A stretch of 64,000 nt of DNA from Cruorifilaria tuberocauda (lineage: Eukaryota; Nematoda; Chromadorea; Rhabditida; Onchocercidae). Below are positions 1 through 10,570 of the stretch, in pieces. Under the pieces are notes generated by a model. It did not search any database, was not told the DNA's origin, and saw only the letters and a list, made by a program, of their open reading frames with translations. The stretch is taken from contig JABVXU010000298.1 of assembly GCA_013365365.1 (NCBI GenBank), positions 1-64,000 of the forward strand, given 5' to 3'. Positions within the stretch are counted from its first letter, which is position 1, and the number at the start of each line of letters is the position of its first letter. The position numbers and the translations under genes were made by a program.

Positions 1-1940
1 TAAGCATTTGTATTTAAAATGCACTCTCGAGAGTTTTCTCGACAGTGGTGTCGATAATGCTTATCGTTGATTCGTAAGAAAAGCTTTTGTTAATTATCAG
101 TTAGTAAAAGCATAAAAATGAAGTAGACAATAAATTGATTTCAGCTCGGTGCTTCAATTGGATAGGTTTTAAAAGAATCATATCAGTTGGTTCCAGTTTT
201 TTGAGATTATGAGCTTGCAATTTTAAGATTTCACAACCTCTTTGAAGGTTTCTATATTTTTTGTTTGTTTGTCAAATTTCAAGGAAGAGAGTAACGTGGG
301 AATTTCTACTCCAAATATTATAAAAAGGGAAATTGCAATTAACAAATTCGAGATTTTTGAAATTCAGAAGAAAGTGATATGGTTCTTTTAGTTTTTTTTT
401 TATTATTCTATTTATATGAATAATGATGGCTTATTCGATTACTGCAACAAATAAATCCGAAACATGGACTGAGAAATTTGAGAAATCGATATGAATAAAC
501 TGAATAGAAAGAACTCAAATTTTATGATTTGCAATGTTATGTTTGTCATGATGTTATTTAATTTCTCACTAGATTTTACACAATAAATTGTCGAGAACTT
601 TTGGATGTGTATACATAGTAAATCATCAAGCGATGGAGCAACACAAACAAAAAAATTATCTATATAATGTAAATATCCAGAGCCATTGAATGCGGTACTT
701 TGGACAAGATGGATAACCGAAGCCCAATGTTGACACGGAAGGTGCTGTCATTATTCCTTAAAGAAAAGCATCGAACGATATCTATGTTTATCACAATTAT
801 ATGTATGATAAATTATAAAATTCTCATTTGAAAATGCGTTGCTTAATTCAAATTATTTATCCGAGGAAGAGAATTAATTAATGAGTCTCAACATTTTAAT
901 CCAAAATAAATTTGTCAACTATCGGTGCTTAGCAAAAATTCGCTAGATTATTAAAATTAAGAAAAGGATTCTTTTGAAATTTTACAAATGGAATGAAGTA
1001 ACCTAATGAAATTCGAGCAGGTGATGATTTCTTATTGATCCAGAAACTAACTCTCTGGGTTACACTACAACTATAACAATCAGCGTATATGGCTGTATAA
1101 ATATGCAACATGCAGAAGCTTTGTTGACGTTGTAGTTTAAAATATACTTTCAGCATCGAAGTATCTAATGTAAATCAATATTGAATTTGAAATGAGATGA
1201 AATTTGAAACATTTTGATAAATACACTTCTCCTCTTCTTCAAGAATTGATCGAAGGTAACCCCATAGGCAACTCATTCCATACGTAACAATCATTTGAAG
1301 TTAATGAAAATTTGGAATTTTAACTTATTTAATTCCTTATCATGTGAATCACTCTAATTATATGACGTTTTGATAACATGAAGTAGCTGATACTGTGAAA
1401 GCAATTGCTCATCTCTTGAATCCAATTCTACATCTTTCCATACATAAACGACATCTTTCGAAAAATAACTCAAACTAGCATAACTTTGATTATTTCACAA
1501 AACATTTAAATATAATTTTTCGGATTTTGATAAACAATTCGACATGTTAAGTGCACAGTTGAAAAATTCTAACTTAACAATCCACTGTAAATTTCTTGAA
1601 AAACATTTTACATCGACTTCGTACTGTCAATCTATAAAATTGCATTGATAAAGTTCATTGAGTGTATGAAATTAAACGAATAGAAGAAAATCTTGAAGAT
1701 CACTTAGCTCGTTTAATATAAAACAAAATTTTGGTTTCTCATGCTGCCTGTTTCTTCGAAAGCGATCAGATATTTAGTTAAAAATATTTTCGGCTATAAT
1801 ATCTTACTGATGATATTTGAAAAATTTCCACCCGATATATTATTCTGTCATATTTTAAAACTGCGAAATAATTAAAACAGTGATTAAATTATGTATGAAT
1901 GAAAATTAATAAATAAAGAATAAGAATGATAAACGAAATT

Positions 1941-2198
1941 TAATAAGTAAAAAAATAAAAGAGAAATTTGGACCGTTGTGATATGTGAACTTGGCCGTCA
2001 TAACGAACTCGGAACAAGACGTTAGGTACTGTGAGAGTATGTAAGTATGAATGTTGTCCATTTCGAATGTAACTGAATGTTAAACACGGGACAGCGATGT
2101 TTTCTAAATTTTCATTTTTATAAACGCACCTTCTCAATACTATTCTAAACCCTTTCAACTGCGTGATAACATTTCCCAAATGTTTCATTGCAAATATT
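1941..2198 (-). CDS. possible two-exon small protein, unidentified
   Basis: On the minus strand an ATG near 2188 opens a short reading frame of about 19 codons that ends at a good 5' splice site (AGAAG/GTGCGT, near 2130). A 3' splice site (AACATTCAG) follows after about 58 bases, and joining across it keeps the frame open for about 55 more codons to a TAA near 1942. The second part has a polar start and a hydrophobic, phenylalanine-rich end that could be a membrane segment. I recognise no family. The predicted intron is shorter than most others in this window, and the phenylalanine-rich tail may simply reflect A+T-rich DNA, so this may be chance. Confidence 0.2.
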
Positions 2199-3449
2199 TG
2201 AGCTCACCTAGCATAAATGGATTACTGGAAAAATTAAGCAAATAAAAGAAATTGAAGATTTTAAATTTAAACGGAGTTAAAAAGGAAAATAATTTATGAA
2301 TAATTTTAATAAAGAAACAATTTGAACAAATGATTAAATGATTTAAAAAAAAGTAACGAATAAAGTTTCTTTTCAAAGATTGTTCACCTTTCATTCACAC
2401 TATTCACCTCAATTTTAGAAAGCAAAGTTTTGAATTCTATTACATTTAAGTTCAATCGAGTAAGAAGATCCGTTTTTCAAATATAGCATTAAATAAAATT
2501 GTCTTTTAGAATGTGGGAAAATTTTAGAGAGGATAAAATTCAAAAAAGTTAATTCTTTAAGAAAGAAAAGATAATCTGGCATAGGAAATTAATTAATATC
2601 TTTGGATGAAAAAAGAAACGATTACTATGATTTTGCATTTGAAATTATAAATAAGACTATTTTTGTGCAACTATCATGGAGAAATTAATTGAATTTCATC
2701 TTTTGTGATTGATTATTCATTAATACATTTGAATTTTGATCTAGCAACAGTTACGAAAACTAATTCAAATATTGTAAAATTAGTTTCATTTCATACTTCT
2801 ATTTTGAAACAAAAATTTCAGAAATATTTATTACTGAATTATTTAATGGTAATTTCTTTAGCATCTTTCCGTTTCATTTTTCAGCTTCAATTGCTCTATT
2901 TTAATCTTTTTAATGATATAATGATTTCCCATTCTGCGGAAAATTTTCAACTCGAGAAATGCCATGAATGAAAGAGGGAGAATCATATGAAAACTTCTTG
3001 GATTGTATGTATGACATATTTCAAGTATTTGATAAACATTTACACTGTTCTTTTTTAATTAAGCTTTACATGCAACGTTTGATTGTGTGTGTTTTCATTT
3101 CGAATATCCTGTTAAATTAATTAGCTTTTATCAATTGTATGGTTGACCAATTGCTAATATAATCGAAAATATTTTCAACATAATTCATAAAAAAGCGAAG
3201 ATTAATGATTAGTAACGAAACATCTTAGCTTTAATAACAAGGGTTAGAAGTGAAATTGAATAAATAAAGTTATGCTAGACATCTACTTTAGAAATATTAA
3301 CTTAACAAAATATTTGATGGACGTGAAAAAATCCTCAAAAAATATAATTTTATAATGCAAAAAGGGATAATTTTACGGAAAAGAAGAATTGAGAGTAACT
3401 TTAAAAACTCTACATAAGTAAGAGTAAAAAATTTGAAGGGCAAAATGAA

Positions 3450-3683
3450 ATGAAATGTGTTCATTTGAAATTATCGGTTAAAGAAAAGTCAGGAAAGAAG
3501 ATGATGGTAATTAATATTGGCCCAGAAGCGAGTGCTATCTACTTAAGCATAGTTGACCGATCTACAAAGGAGGAATTAAGAATAGGAATTCGAAAAAATG
3601 CTAGAATAAAAGGAGAGATTAACAGAGAGCAGTTTACTAAATTAAATCATTCAAAAGTTAGAAGAGATTTGTTCTATGAATAA
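3450..3683 (+). CDS. hypothetical 77-residue basic protein
   Basis: A single uninterrupted frame starts at an ATG and encodes 77 residues, rich in Lys, Arg and Glu, with a mixed hydrophobic core around residues 20-35 (VINIGPEASAIYLSIVD). Its base composition is less A+T-biased than the flanks, which favours coding. I do not recognise a family. It could be a real small gene, a terminal exon whose partners I missed, or a relic. No signal peptide or membrane segment is evident. Confidence 0.3.
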   Translation: MKCVHLKLSVKEKSGKKMMVINIGPEASAIYLSIVDRSTKEELRIGIRKNARIKGEINREQFTKLNHSKVRRDLFYE

Positions 3684-4713
3684 AGTTACACTTCATACTC
3701 AACAAAATTATTTCTTTCCGTTCTTTTTTCCTTATCTTCGTTTTTCTCTTACATTAGATCGTTTATTGCTTTATTATTATCCAAATAAACAGTAATTTGT
3801 GTTCATCTATCACTTATTATGATCAACCATAAGCTATGAAATGATAAAAAGCATATAATTCTAAATGAAATGACCGATGACATCTAATTCTAAATTTATT
3901 TCAGATTTCAAATTAATTTCCTGCCAAATACGCTACAATGATTTTGTTATCAGTCTTTATCACAATACTTTAATGTTGCAATTATTATAAGGTTGAATGA
4001 TTCTTATACTGCATTGGTTTGTCGATTTAATCATTTCTCTTTTTCTTCCTCCCTTGTTCCCTTTTAATTTTTAATCTGATATGGGTAAATATGAACGAAA
4101 TGGATCTAAAGAATTTATTAATGATTAGCTTAAATTAGCACTCTTTTCTTTTCCTCCATTATTTTCACTGATGTAGTTTTATTTTCCCGTATTTATTTTT
4201 CAAGGAAATGAAAGACAGTTCTTCCTTTATATTCCCTACAAAGCAAAATCCAAAAATTCTTTTTGAACAAGGAATTGCTTATTAATGCACAAAAAAATCA
4301 TTATAAAGTCAGTATGGAAACAACCAACAAATAAGAATAAGAAGAGATAAGTCGACATGATTCTTTTTGCAATGAATATTTATCTGCGTTTCACAAGACG
4401 TTCGATAAATTAAAAAATTTTTTTAACTGCGTAGTTCTTTGCAAATTACATAAGTCAAACAGAGAATACAAATAAAATATTTCTTGAAACAAATAGTCAA
4501 CTCTTTCAATAAAATTTAAACACAACTTTGATACTGTACAATACTGAACGGGTTGGAGAGTTCAATCTATCTTTATCTCATGTAGTAGGTTAAACCTACT
4601 TATTTTTTTTTGCCCGGGTTTATATCTTCTATTACAATCAATCATGTAATGCTTAGCAAAAGCCTGAAAGCAATAAGAATAAATTTCTATTTACAAAAGC
4701 AAATATCACACTC

Positions 4714-6831
4714 TTAATGCCCTCTATGTCTATTTTCAGCTCTTAAATGATAAAAATCCATAGCTGTCAGCGAAATATTCCAACCGGCCGTTACAGTCGC
4801 CACATAAAATATGAAGAGAAATGTAATCGGATATAGAAAAATATGCGTATTTTTCAGTATTGGAAGTGCTGAAAGCAGCAAATTTTTACACGTTTGAAAA
4901 CTAAAGATGTATTTGATTTTTCCAATGGTGAGAATTAATACAGATCAAATGAAAAAATGAGACAATGAAAAAATCAAATGAAACTCATTTTGGTTTGTAA
5001 TGGTTGAAAGAATGATGTTACAGTTTTCTGTTTAAATACAAATCATTCGAGTAAAAGAACAAAAAAAGAATACCATTCATGCCTATAGTGAGTTCTACGA
5101 AAGTGAAAATAGCTTCCGGAAAATAACTCATAAATTACATAATTTCCATTAAAACTACCAAAAAATTATGCAAGATACCAGTATATCCCAAGAAAGTGAT
5201 GTATATATAGTAAACTACGGCCACAAACCAAATCGTATTACCAAATAGCCGTGGTAGAAATGCATCGAAACCTATTAGATCTAAAAGACAGTTTCGTATT
5301 GAGCATTTGATTCCAAATTTATATTGACTAAGTCACAAGCACCATAGATATAAAAACGATGAATCAAGTTCCATAGAATTATAAAAAAAGCTATCAAGTC
5401 TTACGAGAAAACGTGAGGGGTAAAAGAACGTGAAGAAGCATAAGCATAGGAAAAAATGCGTTGAGATGCACATCAAAGCAATAAGCCCACTCCACATCTT
5501 GATCGTCAACTCGTCTCAAGAATCGGTTAGACGTAAACCTAAAAACTCTTACTTTACAAATACCCAAAATTAATTTCCTTGATTAAACAAGGCGAGTTGT
5601 AGATAATCAGCTCAAAGAGACAATTTTATTCTAGACCTATTAATCCCGAAAAATTTAAAGTATGGAATTTCATATATGGAAACATTTTCTACTTCGGTGA
5701 TAGCGACTTTTTGATCTTTTTTCAGAGCTGAATCGAGCACCAGATCATCATTAACAACTATAGATTACCATAAAATAGTAGCGATGAGAATCCCAACACC
5801 GATACAATCAACAAAAACGACCCATAGGAAAAATGCGATGAAACCAACAAACGAAAGTTGAATAGAACATGCAAATAAAATGCTCGATATAGCAAGAGCT
5901 GCCAGAAGAAGCACAAGAAACGCGGGATCATCTCGCGCCCACTGGTCTTTTGTGCCTAAAATAACTTTTTTTAATGTTTAGGAAACTTTATACTGTTATA
6001 AATGTATGTGACAGTGCAATTGCGAGAACTCCTCGATCATCCTAGCACTGCTTTTTCTTAACAATGATTTGCTAAAAGCAGGAGGAAATAACAGTGGTTA
6101 CGGAACTCTGTTTAGAAATCCTCAGACCTTAGAGATAAGATCATCTGGAACAATTGCAATAACAATTTCTAGGTTGTCGCAAAATGATCAGCACTTTCCA
6201 ATTTAACTTAAGTTTCGGAATTCGTCTTATTTTTCTTATTTCAGCATTCATTATTATAGAAAACGGACGCTTGCGATACATGAAGTTCCGGTACACTTTT
6301 TGCGGATTGATTAGCAGATAAATCATTTGCCAAAGAGCAAATTCAAAGTCCATCTGATGAAAACGAATAAGTCTTCGAAAATAACGATTAAGTTTCGCTA
6401 CTGCTGTCATTCTCACTGCTATAAGACATCCTATGTGATCCACAGATCTAAAAAATCTATCTAAACAAACAAAAAATATGTGCAAATTTCGCGAAACTTC
6501 GTTCGCAAATAATTAAGACAATCAGTATAACAATAATCCTGTAAATCCCGGTACGGATACTGATGTCCGTAATTCCATTGCGTTTACTACATTGAAATAT
6601 GAAAAGCTTTAGTGCAGCAAATTATATCCTTTCAAGCCAAAGAAATCCGATAGGGAGCGGATTAATAAGCAGAAAGAAACCTCGAATATTTCAAAATATT
6701 AGCATGATAAATTAAACCAACCCATTACTGGTACCAGATCTTGCACTGGGTGACGCGTAACCACTACCCGGGAATCTTCGATCTAGATCTCCAGAAAATG
6801 CAAAAGCAAATGAAGTACCAGCATGCGCCAT
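4714..6831 (-). CDS. unc-50: UNC-50 / GMH1 family Golgi membrane protein
   Basis: Six exons on the minus strand: 6831-6722, 6447-6269, 5955-5769, 5538-5405, 5280-5179 and 4868-4714. All junction phases agree, giving 288 residues, close to the animal family length. Clear family blocks are RFHQMDFEFALWQMIYLL (exon 2), TKDQWARDDPAFLVLL (exon 3), DVEWAYCFDVHLNAFFPM (exon 4), GNTIWFVAVVYYIYITFLGY (exon 5) and LPILKNTHIFLYP (exon 6). The protein is predicted to be multi-pass with a poorly conserved Ser/Gly-rich cytosolic N-terminus. Known UNC-50 acts in the Golgi/ER and in C. elegans is needed for assembly or trafficking of nicotinic acetylcholine receptors. The start ATG follows a TTGTCAG 3' splice site by 23 bases, consistent with spliced-leader addition at 6854. 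The exon 1 donor (GG/GTTGGT) is weak. Confidence 0.93.
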
Positions 6832-7807
6832 GCTTTGCGAAACAGCTACAGTGCCTGACAAGCCGTAAAAGATTCGCATAAATTGATTTATATAATTCAT
6901 TTAAATTTTGGTTGCAAAATCAAATCTGAGAAAAAGATTAAAATAAACTACTGATTGGAAAAAAAAGCCGAGTTTCCAGTTATGAATATGTTTAAAATTT
7001 CGAAAACAATACTTCAACATCTGTAACAGAAAAAAAATGGGTAATAAATTCATCTAACTCATCCAATACTTGAAGTAAAATATTGTCGCTGTTTACTTTT
7101 ATGAAACAATTCATAATCAGAAATTCAGGATATAGTTTATAGCTTTTACAAATATAAAAAATGAAAATTCCATACGAATCTTTACGGAAAATCTTGAAAA
7201 AAAAATACATACTTTTCATCACCAATCATTCTTCCACGTTTCAACTGAACAAATAGAATACCACCTGCCACTATACCTACTTACGAACTTCACTTTGATA
7301 TTTTAAATCATCATTCATAAAGATTTTGAAAACGAAATTTCTGAGCTCAACTTCTAATTCATGAAAAGACATAAACAGGGAATAAAATAACGTATTAATG
7401 TTACAATTATTTCTCGAGTATATAACACATATAGAATCATTGGTGGAATTGTTTCTCGAAGAAATTCTTTAGGAAGGCACATAATATATTGTCCATAAAA
7501 TGAATAATCGATATAAAGATCAGGGAAAGCAAAAATATTTTATCTGAAACAAAATGAAATATAATTTGATTGTAAACAGAAAAAATGTAGGTATATTAAT
7601 GAAAAAAAGAAACTCTGAAATAACAGGTTTCGATTTATTGCACGGAAATAAAAAATAGAGTTAGCATAAAATTATATAATTGCTACCCGAATTGTGATTA
7701 AGTATTAAAAACAATAAACCAAACCTGATAATAAATAAAATAATGCTGGTGATAAACTGGAAATGGAGCGGTTGAAATTTTAAAACGCGAAATGAATATT
7801 CCCTGAG
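6832..7807. other. spacer between OST4 and unc-50 with weak minus-strand open frames
   Basis: The minus strand has two moderately open stretches. One at about 6992-7280 contains hydrophobic and acidic patches; the other lies at about 7380-7545 after a good TTGTTTCAG 3' splice site. I could not join them into one phased gene or match a family. They may be 3' UTR and intergenic sequence between two minus-strand genes. Confidence 0.35.
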
Positions 7808-7918
7808 TTATTTCTTTTGACGTTGACTGGTTGTAACGTAATGAAAGAAGACAACTAGCAAAAGCATGGCAATCCCTAAAGCATTCGCCATAACACCTAA
7901 TTGCATATCTGTAATCAT
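7808..7918 (-). CDS. ost4: OST4, small subunit of the oligosaccharyltransferase complex
   Basis: A single-exon 36-residue protein. It begins MITDMQLGVMANALGIAM, closely resembling the animal and yeast OST4 start (MI-D-QL), followed by one hydrophobic membrane helix (about residues 9-27) and a short polar, basic tail (TTSQRQKK). OST4 is a single-pass ER membrane peptide that helps hold the catalytic STT3 subunit to the other subunits of the complex performing N-linked glycosylation. The full length equals the family's usual 36-37 residues. The ATG lies 9 bases after an AATTTCAG 3' splice site (exon start 7927), a typical spliced-leader acceptor. Such a short gene is easily missed by length-filtered annotation. 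Confidence 0.9.
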   Translation of the reverse strand: MITDMQLGVMANALGIAMLLLVVFFHYVTTSQRQKK

Positions 7919-7930
7919 TGTAGACACCTG

Positions 7931-9284
7931 AAATTGTCAACTATTTTGTTCAGTGAGAAAGAATGGAATTATTTAAAATTTTATATATACACGAAACAGA
8001 AAAGTGTAAGAAATCCGAAATAACTCCGAAATATAAAAATATTTAATAATCAATGCATTTTTGAAATTTATGCCATAAGAATCGTTTATCCCATATATTC
8101 TTAATCAAATGGTCATTCTCATATAGTAGTAATTCCTCTGTCTAATGACCTTTATACTGGTTTCTCGATTAAATGATCTTTCCACCAAATGATCGATTGT
8201 CTACTTTACTACAAATAGCATTGTCCAATGAGAAATCACATATTCCCAGTATCACACATTGTTTGAAATTAAACATTTACATTCCTCCGAACAATTATTT
8301 CAACAAACAATTAGTCTCCTGAATAAATGAGTAAAAAAAAATTTTAAGTAAAGAAGAACAGTCATTCCCATTTTTTATAATTGCTGATTGTATTATAGCA
8401 TTAAGAAGGAATGAAATTCCCCTCAAATACTAAACCTTCTTCATAATTCGATTATGCAACAAAATATAATTTGTATCGAATGAACTTAAAGTGAAAGTAA
8501 TATTGAACATCCCGAACTCTTAATCCCCGCACAATTTCAAACCGCTCAAATACCGGATATAGAAAGTTGGTCGGGACTGCAGCTGCACTTTTATATAAAA
8601 TGGTTCGGCCACATGGTCTGAGGAGGAAAGGGAAGGGAATGAAGGATGGGAATACGGGCAGAAAAGGTGCGGGGAGCTGGCAGAAAGAGGAGTGGGAGAG
8701 ATTACTGTCTCTCTCGTAAAAACTCTTCACAGTTATTTCTATCTCCCTTCTCATTTTCACTACACCAATTTTTTTTTAATTAAATTTCTTTTGATACTTT
8801 TCAAATTAATTGGACCGAGAGATTACCATGAAAGCAACTCTATAAGTATTTCTGCATATTGTCGAAACGGCTGAAAGCTTATTTGACATCTCGCGCATCC
8901 GTAATGATCAATTTGCTAAATCAAGCATCTGCTAAATATCTGCTAGATCAAGAACACGAACGGGAAAGGTCAAGCATAAGATGTAACTTACATTATAGTT
9001 ACAAGAAGTGTAAGCAGTTATTCTAACTTATTAACTAGTTGGGTTTATAAAAAACTGATGTAAAACGTTACTGCCGTTGTTAGCGCAACGTGAATCTATA
9101 TACGAAAAGGAGAATATAGAGACTATACAAGTTAAAACTGTTTATTGAATATATAATTTGTTTTCTTCCTTATTTTCCTTCATATAAGTCCTGGAAAAAA
9201 CATTCGTATATATTATATGTGACACACACACACGCATATATGAAGATCGTTTCTAGCTAGCGCAATAGGAGCAAAAATTTTATG
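7931..9284. other. intergenic region, GC-richer block at 8500-8720
   Basis: No supported gene. Positions about 8500-8720 are much less A+T-rich, with a TATA-like TTTTATATAAAA at about 8588 and a purine-rich tract after it. This may be promoter sequence or a fragment of an unrecognised exon. A (CA) run of about 10 bases is at 9222-9234. Confidence 0.35.
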
Positions 9285-9470
9285 TTAAACTTTTCCTACA
9301 TGTTTTTTCGAAATCAATTTTCTAGACAGGGCCTTTTGTTTCAGGATTACTTGAAAATCGATTGAGGAAGCTTTAGCAGACTTCTGTTTGACTCTTTTAG
9401 CACTCCTCCTTTTCTCTTCATCGATTTCTCTTCGCTCGTGATTACATCTCTTTTCTGCTGGAAATTTCAT
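9285..9470 (-). CDS. hypothetical 61-residue Lys/Arg-rich protein
   Basis: A single open frame from an ATG encodes a strongly basic, charged protein with an N-terminal RREIDEEKRR stretch and a C-terminal KQKALSRKLISKKHVGKV, likely helical. Its codons are less A+T-biased than the flanks. The ATG lies about 9 bases after a CTCATAG 3' splice site. Immediately upstream, a different minus-strand frame is also open from about 9690 to 9482, so this could be the last exon of a two-exon gene or a stand-alone peptide. No family recognised. Confidence 0.35.
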   Translation of the reverse strand: MKFPAEKRCNHERREIDEEKRRSAKRVKQKSAKASSIDFQVILKQKALSRKLISKKHVGKV

Positions 9471-9814
9471 ATTTCTAACCTATGAGCATACTTTTATTCA
9501 TTTCATCAATCAAATCAGATCTTAAAAGCCGTCTAAATGAATTTTTATCTATCGAAATATTGCAGGGGAAACTATTCCATAACGATAATTTTTCGTTTCT
9601 TTTTGGCGAGAATAATTGTAGAATTGTAAAATTCTCGATATCTAGATTCTGGAAAAATGATATTCTCTGTCTCGAGATGTCTTGCGACTTCTTAGATTTG
9701 CATATATAAATATATTAATTAAAGTTGGTACAAGATTTGTTTTATATATTATGAAAAATGTTTCCTTATTTAGACCTAAATAACTTTAATGAGGACTAAT
9801 TACATTTCAGTTTG

Positions 9815-10570
9815 ATGTCCACTAATACGACAGTTACCGACGAATTAGACAATTTTCCGCTTGCAGATGACGGTAGGCTTTAATACAAGTTTTAAAATCA
9901 TAAAAATTTTTGCATTGTTAAAATTATGAATATTTATAGAATCTCAAGGAAATTCAATAGATACGGGAGGTCGTATTCCTCGTCCCGCACAGCCATTACC
10001 GAGGGAAGAATATGATGATCAAGAGGAAAAAGCAAGATTAATATCGCAAGTTCTCGAACTTCAGAATACTTTGGACGGTAATTTTATCGCCTAATTCTTC
10101 ATGCGGTTTTTTTATCCTTACATGCTTCCATTCCTGTTAAAATATTATTCTAGGTAATATCATTTGTGATTAATTTCAAAGTAAATGTGAAAAACCTTTA
10201 TCAAGGCAACCAATTTTTATTGAATTTAGAACTTCTAATATCAGTTTTTGTCCCCAACATTTTTATCAAGTTTTCAAATTGTGTCATGGAAGATGTCAAT
10301 TAATAAATAATTTGACGAGATTAAATTTAAAAATAATGCTTTTATTTACAGCTTTGTTCTTCAATGCTACCATTATCTCGTTCATAATTGCACTGTTTTT
10401 AATATTTTAAAGGAAAGCTTATAGATTTGAGTCAGCGCGTTGATAGTGTCAAGGAAGAAAGCCTAAAATTACGATCCGAAAATCAGGTGCTTGGACAATA
10501 CATTCAGAATCTAATGGCTTCAAGTGCTGTTTTTCATTCTGCTCAACCAAAAGCCCCGCAAACCAAGTAA
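9815..10570 (+). CDS. unc-69: short coiled-coil protein, SCOC / UNC-69 homologue
   Basis: Three exons (9815-9872, 9940-10077, 10413-10570) with matching phases. The N-terminus is acidic and poorly conserved. From about residue 50 there is a continuous coiled coil with leucine heptads, including [20 protein letters not shown] and [20 protein letters not shown], the conserved core of SCOC. It ends in the short [15 protein letters not shown] tail seen in this family. SCOC binds ARL1 at the Golgi and takes part in autophagy. Its C. elegans orthologue UNC-69 works with UNC-76 in axon growth and synaptic vesicle transport. The start ATG lies a few bases after TTACATTTCAG, a probable spliced-leader acceptor. 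Confidence 0.92.

Larger units (their letters stand above)
1..4713. other. A+T-rich stretch without a confident gene
   Basis: I see no exon chain that matches a known family here. Two weak coding candidates, at 2000-2190 (minus) and 3450-3683 (plus), have their own entries. A less A+T-rich segment at about 680-740 looks like a small exon (a TATCCAG-type 3' splice site before, AAG/GTG after), but nothing around it extends it. The rest resembles intergenic or intronic DNA. Confidence 0.5.

Noticed and set aside
8452..8760. 102-codon minus-strand frame in a GC-richer block
   Set aside because: No domain, no good splice sites, and the 3' half is pure A+T-type composition. It is more likely promoter sequence.
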